Shown here piece by piece: positions 37,834 through 45,452 of a stretch of DNA of 45,722 nt. Positions within the stretch are counted from its first letter, which is position 1; each line of letters opens with the position of its first letter. A program made the position numbers and the translations under genes. Source of the DNA: Aquisalimonas sp. (GTDB taxonomy: Bacteria > Pseudomonadota > Gammaproteobacteria > Nitrococcales > Aquisalimonadaceae); contig NZ_SKOG01000211.1 of assembly GCF_007120195.1 (NCBI RefSeq), positions 1-45,722 of the forward strand, given 5' to 3'. The notes below the pieces were generated by a model that saw nothing but the letters and a program-made list of their open reading frames with translations, was not told the DNA's origin and made no database searches.

Positions 37834-38306
37834 AAGAAAACGTGTTCGACGTCCTGATGTACCTGTTCGAGAACTACTTTTACGACGACGAACCGCAACC
37901 GGATCGCGACTGTCTCGAAGGCGAGCTCTTCGAAGCAGGCTTTCACCCGGGGGAGGTGCGCCGCGCGTTTGCCTGGCTGGAAGACCTTGCGAACTCCCGG
38001 GACATGGCCGGCGGCACCGCGCTGAATGGAAGCCGCTCCGTGCGTTTGTTTACCGAACGGGAGAGCACCAAGCTCGACCAGGAATGCCGGGGATTTATGC
38101 TCTTCCTGGAACAAATCGGTGTCCTCACACCGGTGAGCCGGGAAGTGATGATTGATCGCCTCATGGCGCTGGACGACGAGGACGTGGACCTGGATCAGGT
38201 CAAGTGGGTCACCCTGATGGTTCTGTTCAACCAACCTGGCCAGGAAGAAGCTTACGCGTGGATGGAGAACTACCTGTTTGATAACCCCATGCACCTGATT
38301 CACTAG
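37830..38306 (+). CDS. smg: Smg family protein (DUF494)
   Basis: This 158-residue acidic cytoplasmic protein of the Smg/DUF494 family starts MKENVFDVLMYLFENYF and has the GELFEAGFHPGEVRRAFAWLEDL and C-terminal FNQPGQEEAYAWMENYLFDN blocks. Its ATG overlaps the dprA stop by 4 bp. The dprA-smg-topA order is conserved in gammaproteobacteria. The function is not established; proximity suggests a DNA-related role, but that is only context. Confidence 0.92.
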   Translation: MKENVFDVLMYLFENYFYDDEPQPDRDCLEGELFEAGFHPGEVRRAFAWLEDLANSRDMAGGTALNGSRSVRLFTERESTKLDQECRGFMLFLEQIGVLTPVSREVMIDRLMALDDEDVDLDQVKWVTLMVLFNQPGQEEAYAWMENYLFDNPMHLIH

Positions 38307-38402
38307 AGTCGGTTGCCGGGGGCGTTGAGGGGGCTCGGGTACGCAACGTTCACGCGAGCCACCCTGGATCGCGGGATCCAACGACCATCCTGACATCGAG
38401 CA

Positions 38403-38426
38403 CCCTGCACCGCGGGGTTTTATTTT
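38403..38426 (+). terminator. intrinsic terminator/attenuator abutting the topA start
   Basis: CCCTGC-ACC-GCGGGG forms a 6-bp stem with one G-U pair and a 3-base loop, followed at once by TTTTATTTT (38418-38426) and then, three bases later, the topA ATG. It would end dprA-smg transcripts and lies exactly where a topA Shine-Dalgarno should be. A second perfect hairpin, TGGATC-GCGG-GATCCA (38365-38380), lies upstream. Confidence 0.6.
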
Positions 38427-38429
38427 GCC

Positions 38430-40826
38430 ATGAGCATGTATCTAGTCATCGTCGAATCACCGGCGAAAGCGAAGACGATCAAGAAGTACCTGGGCAAGGA
38501 ATTCCGGGTCATGGCCTCATATGGCCATGTTCGGGACTTGGTGCCCAAGGAGGGCGCCGTGGATCCTGCCCGGGACTTCGCCATGCAGTATTCGGTGATC
38601 GACCGGAACAAGAAGCATGTTGACGCCATCGCCAAGGCACTGAAAGACGCCGACGCCCTCTATCTGGCGACGGATCCGGACCGCGAAGGCGAAGCCATCT
38701 CCTGGCATTTGTATGAGCTGCTGCGCGAAAAGGGGCTGCTCAAGGACAAGCCCGTGCGTCGGGTGGTGTTCCACGAGATCACCGAGCGCGCCATCCAGGA
38801 GGCGATCGAACACTCCCGCGATCTGTCCATGGATCTGGTAAACGCCCAGCAGGCCCGCCGCGCGCTGGATTACCTCGTGGGCTTCAACCTCTCGCCCCTA
38901 TTGTGGCGCAAGATCCACAGCGGGCTGTCCGCAGGTCGGGTACAGTCTCCAGCGCTGCGGATGATCGTCGAGCGCGAGGAAGAAATCGAGGCCTTCGAGC
39001 CCCGGGAATACTGGACCATTGAGTCGGACCTGAAACAGGCGGAACAGCCGTTCCAGGCCAAGCTGACCCACTTCCAGGGCGAGAAGCTCGAGCAGTTCAC
39101 CATCAATAACGAGGACCGGGCCACCGAGGTCGAGCAGGCCCTGAACGAAGCGGCCCGGACCCTTCTCTCTGCCGAGGACGGGAGCGTGTTGGACCCTGCG
39201 AGCCAGGGCGGGCTCCAGGTCAGGAAGGTGGAACGCAAGCAGCGCCGGCGTAACCCGGCCGCGCCATTCACCACCTCCACGCTGCAGCAGGAAGCCTCGC
39301 GCAAGCTGGGATTCGGCGCTCAGCGCACGATGCGCGTCGCCCAGCAGCTCTACGAGGGCATCGATACCGGCAGCGGCGCCATTGGTCTGATCACCTACAT
39401 GCGTACGGACTCCGTCGCCCTCGCCCAGGAAGCGGTTCAGGAGATGCGCGGCGTGATCGCGGAGCGCTTCGGCAAGGACAAGGTCCCTGCGAGCCCGCAG
39501 GTTTACCGGACCAAAGCGAAGAACGCGCAGGAGGCGCACGAGGCGGTTCGCCCCACATCGGCCACTCGACATCCCGATGAGCTGAAAGGCCAGTTGACAG
39601 ATGACCAGCAGCGCCTCTACGAGCTGATCTGGAAACGCGCCCTGGCCTCCCAGATGATTCACGCCACCATCAACACCGTGGCAGTGGACCTGGACTGCGG
39701 CGAAGGCAACATCTTCCGCGCCACGGGCTCCACCGTTGCGGACCCCGGCTTCATGGCCGTCTATCAGGAGGGCGTCGACGACGCTCAGGCGGAGAGCGGT
39801 GACCGCCTGCTGCCCGCCATGAAAGAAGGCGATATCGTCGATCTGGTCAAGATTCGCCCGGAGCAGCATTTCACCGAACCGCCGCCGCGCTACAGCGAAG
39901 CCAGCCTGGTGCGCACGCTGGAGGAGTACGGCATCGGACGGCCATCCACCTATGCCAATATTATCTCCACGCTGCTGAACCGCGAGTACGTGGAGCTGGA
40001 GAACCGCCGCTTCCAGCCCACGGCCATCGGCCGGGTGGTGAACAAATTCCTGACGGAGCATTTCACCCAGTACGTGGATTACGATTTCACCGCGCGGCTG
40101 GAGGACGACCTGGACGAAATCTCCCTGGGTCACAAGGAATGGGTGCCACTGCTGCGGGATTTTTGGGAGCCCTTCAGCGCCCGCGTGGAAGAGAAAAAGG
40201 ACATCTCCCGCGAACAGGTGGTCCAGGCGCGGGAACTGGGAATGGACCCGGAGACCGGCAAACCCGTCCAGGTGCGGGTCGGCCGTTACGGTCCATTCGT
40301 CCAGATGGGGACAAAGGACGACGAGGAAAAGCCCCGTTTCGCCGGCCTGCGGCCCGGCCAGAAGATGGACAGCTTGACCCTTGACGAAGCGCTCGCCCTG
40401 TTCCAGCTGCCCCGAAACCTGGGCGAGACCGAGGAAGGCGAGGACATCCAGGCCAACATCGGGCGCTTCGGCCCCTATGTGCGGTACGGCAACAAGTTTG
40501 TCTCCCTGCGCGACGACGACCCATACACCATCACGCCGGAGCGCGCGCGCGAGGTGATTGCCGAAAAGAAACGCGAGGACGCCAACCGCACCATCAACGA
40601 GTTTGAAGGCGGCGTCCGTGTGCTGCATGGCCGCTACGGCCCGTATGTCACGGATGGCAAAAAGAACGCCAAAATTCCCAAGGATGTCGAACCGGAGACG
40701 CTGGATCTGGCAGCGTGCCAAGAGCTGCTTGCCAAGGCTCCGGAGCGCAAGGCGCGGCGCAAGGGGGCATCCAGCAAGACGTCCTCCACCAAAGGATCGT
40801 CCCGGAAGCGCACAGCGAAGAACTGA
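38430..40826 (+). CDS. topA: DNA topoisomerase I (type IA)
   Basis: TopA relaxes negative supercoils through a 5'-phosphotyrosine intermediate. The 798 residues comprise a Toprim domain (YLVIVESPAKAKTIKKYLG, LATDPDREGEAISWHL), the four-domain clamp with the active Tyr in GLITYMRTDSVAL, and the RPSTYANIISTLLNREY helix. The C-terminal part has three repeats (GRYGPFVQMG, GRFGPYVRYG, GRYGPYVTDG) and a Lys/Arg/Ser-rich tail in place of Cys4 zinc ribbons, unlike E. coli TopA. No clear Shine-Dalgarno precedes ATG 38430; ATG 38436 is an alternative. One base separates it from the TsaC-like gene. Confidence 0.97.
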   Translation: MSMYLVIVESPAKAKTIKKYLGKEFRVMASYGHVRDLVPKEGAVDPARDFAMQYSVIDRNKKHVDAIAKALKDADALYLATDPDREGEAISWHLYELLREKGLLKDKPVRRVVFHEITERAIQEAIEHSRDLSMDLVNAQQARRALDYLVGFNLSPLLWRKIHSGLSAGRVQSPALRMIVEREEEIEAFEPREYWTIESDLKQAEQPFQAKLTHFQGEKLEQFTINNEDRATEVEQALNEAARTLLSAEDGSVLDPASQGGLQVRKVERKQRRRNPAAPFTTSTLQQEASRKLGFGAQRTMRVAQQLYEGIDTGSGAIGLITYMRTDSVALAQEAVQEMRGVIAERFGKDKVPASPQVYRTKAKNAQEAHEAVRPTSATRHPDELKGQLTDDQQRLYELIWKRALASQMIHATINTVAVDLDCGEGNIFRATGSTVADPGFMAVYQEGVDDAQAESGDRLLPAMKEGDIVDLVKIRPEQHFTEPPPRYSEASLVRTLEEYGIGRPSTYANIISTLLNREYVELENRRFQPTAIGRVVNKFLTEHFTQYVDYDFTARLEDDLDEISLGHKEWVPLLRDFWEPFSARVEEKKDISREQVVQARELGMDPETGKPVQVRVGRYGPFVQMGTKDDEEKPRFAGLRPGQKMDSLTLDEALALFQLPRNLGETEEGEDIQANIGRFGPYVRYGNKFVSLRDDDPYTITPERAREVIAEKKREDANRTINEFEGGVRVLHGRYGPYVTDGKKNAKIPKDVEPETLDLAACQELLAKAPERKARRKGASSKTSSTKGSSRKRTAKN

Positions 40827-40827
40827 C

Positions 40828-41376
40828 ATGGATTTACGCCTGCTGTCTGCCGTGCGCGCTCTCAAGGGCGGGGGCATCATCGCCTACCCCACCGAGGCCG
40901 TCTATGGCCTGGGCTGCGATCCGCTGGACCGGCGGGCCGTGAATCGTTTACGCCGGGTCAAGGGGCGAGCGCAGGGCAAGGGGCTGATCCTGCTGGCGGG
41001 CTGCATCGACACCGTGTTGCCCTATCTCGCCGCATCGCCGGCCCAACTGGATCGGGCACTGGCCACCTGGCCGGGCCCGATCACCTGGGTGCTACCCTGC
41101 CGCGCGGACGTCCCCGTCTGGCTCACCGGGGGGCGTCGCACCCTGGCCGTGCGTGTCACCGCGCACGCCCTGGCCGCGCGTTTGAGCCAAGCCTTCGGTG
41201 ATGCGCTGGTGTCCACCAGCGCCAACCGCCGGGGCGCGCCGCCCGCGCGCACGGCGAGCCAGGCGCGCTGGCGCCTGGGCGGCTCGATTGATCTGGTGGT
41301 GCCCGGAAGCACGGGAGGTCAGGAGCGGCCCACAGAAATCCGTGATGGCGCCAGTGGCGGGATACTGCGCCCTTAG
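40828..41376 (+). CDS. tsaC: TsaC/YrdC-family threonylcarbamoyl-AMP synthase
   Basis: TsaC makes threonylcarbamoyl-AMP from Thr, bicarbonate and ATP for the t6A37 tRNA modification. The 182-residue protein is the short, single-domain form, with GGIIAYPTEAVYGLGCDP, the KGLILLAGC strand, PGPITWVLPC and STSANRRGAPPA. The track start (40558) lies inside topA; ATG 40828, one base after the topA stop, is chosen. topA-tsaC-hemF order recalls the tsaC-aroE-hemF neighbourhood of other gammaproteobacteria. Confidence 0.93.
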   Translation: MDLRLLSAVRALKGGGIIAYPTEAVYGLGCDPLDRRAVNRLRRVKGRAQGKGLILLAGCIDTVLPYLAASPAQLDRALATWPGPITWVLPCRADVPVWLTGGRRTLAVRVTAHALAARLSQAFGDALVSTSANRRGAPPARTASQARWRLGGSIDLVVPGSTGGQERPTEIRDGASGGILRP

Positions 41377-41419
41377 CCGCCTCCTGTCTGACGGGCCGCG
41401 ATAGCATCGGAATCCACCT

Positions 41420-42337
41420 ATGACCAAGCCCGATCCGGAAGCCGTTAAGACCTACCTACTGGGGCGCCAGGAGGCCCTGTGCCGGCTGCTGGAAACAGAG
41501 GACGGCGACGGGCGCTTTCATGAAGACGCGTGGGAGCGCGCTGAGGGAGGCGCGGGCCGCTCGCGCGTCCTGCGCGGGGGCGCCGTCTTCGAGCAGGCCG
41601 GCATCAATTTCTCCCATGTCCACGGTGACAGCCTGCCCGAGGCCGCCTCCGAGCGCCGGCCGGAACTCGCCGGCCGGCGCTTCCAGGCGATGGGCGTCTC
41701 CCTGGTGGTCCACCCCCACAATCCTTATGTACCCACAGCCCACGCCAATGTCCGCTTCTTCATAGCCGAGCGTGCTGATGCACCGCCGGTATGGTGGTTT
41801 GGCGGCGGCTTCGACCTCACCCCCTATTACGGGTTCGACGACGATTGCCGCCACTGGCACGCGGTCGCGCGCCAAGCCTGCGCGCCGTTCGGCGACGACA
41901 TCTATCGCCGCTACAAGCGCTGGTGCGACGACTATTTCCACCTGCCGCACCGCGGCGAGCAGCGCGGCATCGGTGGCCTGTTCTTCGACGACCTGAACGA
42001 CTGGGGGTTTGAGCAGTGCTTCGCCTTCATGCGTTCGGTGGCCGACCACTTCCACTGTGCCTATGTGCCCATTGTGCAGCGCCGGCGGGCCATGCCATGG
42101 GGCGCCCGGGAACGGCAGTTCCAGCTATATCGGCGCGGTCGCTATGTGGAATTCAACCTGCTGTTCGACCGCGGAACCAAGTTCGGCGTCCAGTCAGGCG
42201 GCCGCACCGAGTCCATCCTCATGTCCCTGCCACCGCTGGCCCGATGGCAGTATGGGTATACACCGGAACCGGGATCAGCGGAAGAGCGCCTCACCAGCCG
42301 TTATCTGACGCCGGTAGACTGGTTGAGCGACGCTTAA
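41420..42337 (+). CDS. hemF: oxygen-dependent coproporphyrinogen III oxidase HemF
   Basis: HemF converts coproporphyrinogen III to protoporphyrinogen IX with O2, in haem synthesis. The 305-residue length is typical. Conserved blocks include GGGRSRVL-like [70 protein letters not shown] and [13 protein letters not shown]-terminal [33 protein letters not shown] completes it. It sits 43 bp after tsaC. It implies an aerobic or facultative life style. Confidence 0.97.
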   Translation: MTKPDPEAVKTYLLGRQEALCRLLETEDGDGRFHEDAWERAEGGAGRSRVLRGGAVFEQAGINFSHVHGDSLPEAASERRPELAGRRFQAMGVSLVVHPHNPYVPTAHANVRFFIAERADAPPVWWFGGGFDLTPYYGFDDDCRHWHAVARQACAPFGDDIYRRYKRWCDDYFHLPHRGEQRGIGGLFFDDLNDWGFEQCFAFMRSVADHFHCAYVPIVQRRRAMPWGARERQFQLYRRGRYVEFNLLFDRGTKFGVQSGGRTESILMSLPPLARWQYGYTPEPGSAEERLTSRYLTPVDWLSDA

Positions 42338-42411
42338 GGAAAAGCCCCGCGCCACCGCATCGAGCACACTTGCCCCTCAAGGCAGGTGACTACAGGCTCG
42401 AGAGGTGCGTC

Positions 42412-43155
42412 ATGGTGGGCCCTGAAAAGGTGACAGCGCTGCACGTCGTGGAACCAACCCTGGTGATCCGGCACCTGATGGGCAGCGCTGAATCGGCCCA
42501 GGACCGCATCGGCGCGCGCCATCGCCGGATCGTTCAGTTGTACTGCACGGGCTGGTGCAACGGCAAACCTTTCGCCTGCCTGATCCGCGACCCGGAACAC
42601 GACCCAGTCACGACTCCATTCGGCAACGACACGGCTGCGCTGTCAGCAACGGAGCTGCGCATCATCCGCCTGAAAGCCATGCGCCAGGCGCCCACGGCCA
42701 TTTGGCATCATCCCTATCCGCTCGAAACCCGCGATGACTACGCGACCCAGGAGACAACCCTGGTGCGCCATCTCGCCAACCACGCCGACGAGGCGGGATG
42801 GACCAGAGCACGCCCCGACGAACAGGCCCGCCCCCCGCGGGCGTCAGCCAACGCACCCGTACGTGGGCCGCTGCGCCAGACGGATTTCTGCCCTCGCCCG
42901 CCGGTGCTTGATGACACGGCGGCACAACCGGTCTGGGCACCCGACCCCGATGCCCCGCCCAACCATATCCGCGTCTTCCCAGGGTGGATCGACTACCGCG
43001 GTCAACGCTATATGGTCACGGGCCGTGAAGGCCAGGACCATCCGGGCGAGCGTTTGACCATGGAATACCGAACCGCAGCGGGCACGGCTGCACGCACCTT
43101 GTGGCTGAACGACACGGGGCGGATCGTCACCCGCGCGACGTCTGGCCGCCAGTAG
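42412..43155 (+). CDS. hypothetical protein, unrecognised
   Basis: This 247-residue ORF begins MVGPEKVTALHVVEPTLVI and ends with a beta-like segment (IRVFPGWIDYRGQRYMVTGREG) and RTLWLNDTGRIVTRA. The middle has a helical part (LSATELRIIRLKAMRQAP) and a Pro/Ala/Asp-rich linker. There is no signal peptide or membrane span. The track starts at 42016 inside hemF; ATG 42412 has GAGAGG upstream. Codon and amino-acid composition fit the neighbours, so it is probably real, but no family is recognised. Between hemF and HiPIP it may be a lineage-specific gene. Confidence 0.6.
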   Translation: MVGPEKVTALHVVEPTLVIRHLMGSAESAQDRIGARHRRIVQLYCTGWCNGKPFACLIRDPEHDPVTTPFGNDTAALSATELRIIRLKAMRQAPTAIWHHPYPLETRDDYATQETTLVRHLANHADEAGWTRARPDEQARPPRASANAPVRGPLRQTDFCPRPPVLDDTAAQPVWAPDPDAPPNHIRVFPGWIDYRGQRYMVTGREGQDHPGERLTMEYRTAAGTAARTLWLNDTGRIVTRATSGRQ

Positions 43156-43226
43156 ACTGACACCCTGGTAATCCCCGCGCGAGTCGCAGCCGTCAAACAG
43201 GAACTCCCAGGCGCGCATTGAGTCTG

Positions 43227-43257
43227 TTGTGAGGGTATGCTCAATTTGGTCTACCCT
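43227..43257 (+). promoter_or_regulatory. HiPIP promoter with overlapping inverted repeat
   Basis: TTGTGA (43227-43232), a 17-base spacer and TCTACC (43250-43255) make a moderate core promoter 48 bp before the HiPIP ATG. A perfect inverted repeat AGGGTA-N14-TACCCT (43232-43257) covers the spacer and -10, as expected for a repressor or redox-regulator operator. The regulator is unknown. Confidence 0.45.
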
Positions 43258-43302
43258 TAGAGAAGCAACAACCAACCTTGGAGCAACCTAAAAGGAGTCA
43301 CC

Positions 43303-43620
43303 ATGACCAAGCCAACCGATACCGGTCGCCGCAGATTCCTCAAGACCGGGGCGATGGCCGTGGCGGCACTGCCGCTCAGCACGCTGATCCATCAGCGCAG
43401 TGTCAAGGCGATGCCCCAGGCCGAGGATGGCCACGCCCTCGATTACGTCAACGATGCGGCTGACGCTGCTGATCACCCCGAGTACGAGGAAGGGCAGTAC
43501 TGCCATAACTGCGCTTTTTGGGCCGGCGCGGAGGATAACGGCTGGGGACAATGCCATCACCCCGAGTTCGCCGACGTGCTCGTGAATGAAGACGGCTGGT
43601 GCAGCGTCTGGGCCGGATAG
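43303..43620 (+). CDS. high-potential iron-sulfur protein (HiPIP), Tat-exported
   Basis: This 105-residue precursor has a twin-arginine signal ([18 protein letters not shown], cut probably after the Ala of VKA). A small acidic mature domain of about 68 residues follows. Four Cys in the pattern C-x2-C-x14-16-C-x15-C ([23 protein letters not shown]) bind a [4Fe-4S]3+/2+ cluster. HiPIPs carry electrons in the periplasm between bc1 and a reaction centre or oxidase. AAAAGGAG lies seven bases before the ATG. It has its own promoter and terminator. The strongly acidic surface resembles halophilic Ectothiorhodospiraceae HiPIPs. Its translocase tatABC is encoded in the same window. Confidence 0.94.
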   Translation: MTKPTDTGRRRFLKTGAMAVAALPLSTLIHQRSVKAMPQAEDGHALDYVNDAADAADHPEYEEGQYCHNCAFWAGAEDNGWGQCHHPEFADVLVNEDGWCSVWAG

Positions 43621-43652
43621 CCGGATTGTCGGCCTGCCCGAAGGCAGAATGC

Positions 43653-43680
43653 CAGCCCTCCGCAGGAGGGCTGATTTGTT
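43653..43680 (+). terminator. intrinsic terminator of the HiPIP gene
   Basis: CAGCCCTCC and GGAGGGCTG form a perfect 9-bp stem with a GCA loop, followed by ATTTGTT. It lies 32 bp past the HiPIP stop and isolates this gene as a single-gene transcript. A smaller hairpin (CTGCC-CGAA-GGCAG) comes just before it. Confidence 0.75.
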
Positions 43681-43809
43681 CCAGCCCGGCCAACCCCTCT
43701 TCACCGCCGTGAGCTGCCACACGTTGGGCCAACTCCCGCAGATCCTTGTGCTCGCTGGCAGGTTATACGTGCCGGGGGGCCCTTTATTTTGTACATCCAG
43801 GAGCACCCC

Positions 43810-44538
43810 ATGCGTCGACAACTGTTCGCGATTCTTCTCGTCACGCTACTGGCATCGGGCTGCGCCGGCGCGGACTTCACGATACCGGGGTCCGAACAAG
43901 ACGGCAGCGTCGAACAGGTCGACAGCGCCGAACAGGACGAAGGGCGTGTTGCAGGCGCGCTTCGCGAGGCCTTGCGGGTGGGCACCGAACGCACCGTCGA
44001 GCGCACGGCGCGCGAGGACGGGTACCTGGGCAATGCCCGTATCCGCATCGAGCTGCCGGACGAGTTACAGTCCGCCGCGACCCGACTGCGCGCAGCCGGA
44101 TTGGGCTCGCAGGTGGACGAGTTGGAGCGGACGATGAACCGGGCTGCAGAGTCTGCGGCGCAGGAGGCGGCCTCGGTGTTCGCCGATGCGATCCGTAATA
44201 TGCGACCGGCCGACGTGTACGCGGTTCTCAACGGGGAAGACGCCGCCGCAACCGCCTATCTTCGCGAGCACTCAGAGTCGGAGCTGCGGCAACGCTACCA
44301 ACCGGTAATCCAGGGCCACATGGAGCAAACCGGCGTTTACCGCGTCTATCAACCGCTGCGTAACACGTACAACCAGCTGCCGCTGCTCGGCGAACTCGAC
44401 CTCGATCTGGAACGCTACGTCACGGACAGGGCCCTGGACGGGCTGTTCACGGTGCTTGCCGAGGAGGAGGCGCGCATCCGTGAGGATCCGCGGGCAAGGA
44501 CCAGCGAGTTACTGCGCGATGTCTTCGGGGGCCAATAG
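43810..44538 (+). CDS. DUF4197 lipoprotein
   Basis: This 242-residue protein has a lipoprotein signal (MRRQLFAILLVTLLASGC; lipobox LASGC). An Asp/Glu/Gln-rich linker is followed by a helical domain ending in RYVTDRALDGLFTVLAEEEARIREDPRARTSELLRDVFGG, the DUF4197 signature. The start is ATG 43810 with AGGAG seven bases upstream; the track adds seven residues. The Cys would be lipidated and the protein anchored in the inner or outer membrane. DUF4197 has no known function. It lies 30 bp before the DUF502 gene, probably in one transcript. Confidence 0.88.
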   Translation: MRRQLFAILLVTLLASGCAGADFTIPGSEQDGSVEQVDSAEQDEGRVAGALREALRVGTERTVERTAREDGYLGNARIRIELPDELQSAATRLRAAGLGSQVDELERTMNRAAESAAQEAASVFADAIRNMRPADVYAVLNGEDAAATAYLREHSESELRQRYQPVIQGHMEQTGVYRVYQPLRNTYNQLPLLGELDLDLERYVTDRALDGLFTVLAEEEARIREDPRARTSELLRDVFGGQ

Positions 44539-44568
44539 CCCGCCAGTGACACGACAAGGAGGGCTTTC

Positions 44569-45216
44569 ATGCGCCATCTGAGCGGCATTTTTCTCAAGGG
44601 ACTTGCTGCCGTCCTGCCGGTATTCGTTACCATCTATCTGATCATCTGGATTGCCCGCACAGCGGAAAACGTCCTGGGCGGCATCATCGGCTTTCTCCTG
44701 CCGCAGAGCTGGTATATGCCGGGGCTGGGCGTCCTGCTCGGCATAGGCCTCGTTTTCGCAGTCGGTGTGCTGCTGCAGGCGTACCTGATCCGCCGGCTAT
44801 TCCAGATCGCCGAGACCATTGTGCACCGCATCCCACTCATCAAGACGGTGTATTCCGCCGTCCAGGACCTGATGGCGTTCATCTCCCGCGGCAATCAGCA
44901 ACAGGCGTCTCAGGTGGTCATGGTCCGCCTGCCCTTCGGCGAGACCTCCGCGCGGCTGCTGGGTTTTGTGACACGGCAAGACTGGGCGGGCCTGCCGGAG
45001 AACATGGGGGGTTCGGATCAAGTTGCGGTGTACATGCCCATGAGCTACCAGGTTGGCGGCTACACGCTCATTCTGCCAAGAGCTCAACTGGAGCCGGTTG
45101 AGCTGGGGATCGACGAGGCGATGCGGTTCGCCCTCACCGCCGGCATGTCCACCCAGGCGACGCGTGGCGCATCGCAACACAAGGCGACAGAGTCAGTGCG
45201 TGCCCCCACGGCGTAA
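44569..45216 (+). CDS. DUF502 family membrane protein
   Basis: This 215-residue inner-membrane protein has two N-terminal spans (GLAAVLPVFVTIYLIIWIAR and MPGLGVLLGIGLVFAVGVLLQAYL) and a cytoplasmic domain with the family block HRIPLIKTVYSAVQDLMAFI. It continues with VMVRLPFGETSARLLGFVT and GGYTLILPRAQLEPVELGIDEAMRFALTAG. AAGGAGG precedes the ATG. DUF502 proteins are widespread with no settled function. It pairs with the DUF4197 lipoprotein. Confidence 0.92.
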   Translation: MRHLSGIFLKGLAAVLPVFVTIYLIIWIARTAENVLGGIIGFLLPQSWYMPGLGVLLGIGLVFAVGVLLQAYLIRRLFQIAETIVHRIPLIKTVYSAVQDLMAFISRGNQQQASQVVMVRLPFGETSARLLGFVTRQDWAGLPENMGGSDQVAVYMPMSYQVGGYTLILPRAQLEPVELGIDEAMRFALTAGMSTQATRGASQHKATESVRAPTA

Positions 45217-45386
45217 AATGCTGCCTGGTTAGGCGCCCGCCGGGCTTCTATGCTGAAACGTGTATCGAGATACCACTGACTTGCGCTGCGATCACGCGCG
45301 GGACAACCCTCGGCTCTGCGCGTTCGCGAGAATAGCCGCGCCCAATCCGCCTCGACGGCTCCATTGCTCGCATGGCGATGGACACG

Positions 45387-45413
45387 GTGCGGCCCCCTCG
45401 GCGAGGGCCGCAC
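45387..45413 (+). promoter_or_regulatory. hairpin in the aceE leader
   Basis: GTGCGG-cc-CCCTC and GAGGG-CCGCAC form an 11-bp stem with a two-base bulge and a GGC loop, 39 bp before the aceE ATG. There is no T-tail. It may be a leader structure of aceE or the end of the DUF502 transcript. Confidence 0.4.
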
Positions 45414-45452
45414 TGGCCGCGGGCCGCAGGGCATAACCAATAAGGTAGATCC

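Noticed and set aside
38898-40880. 660-residue minus-strand ORF over topA
   Set aside because: Antisense shadow of topA with no recognisable domain or ribosome site.
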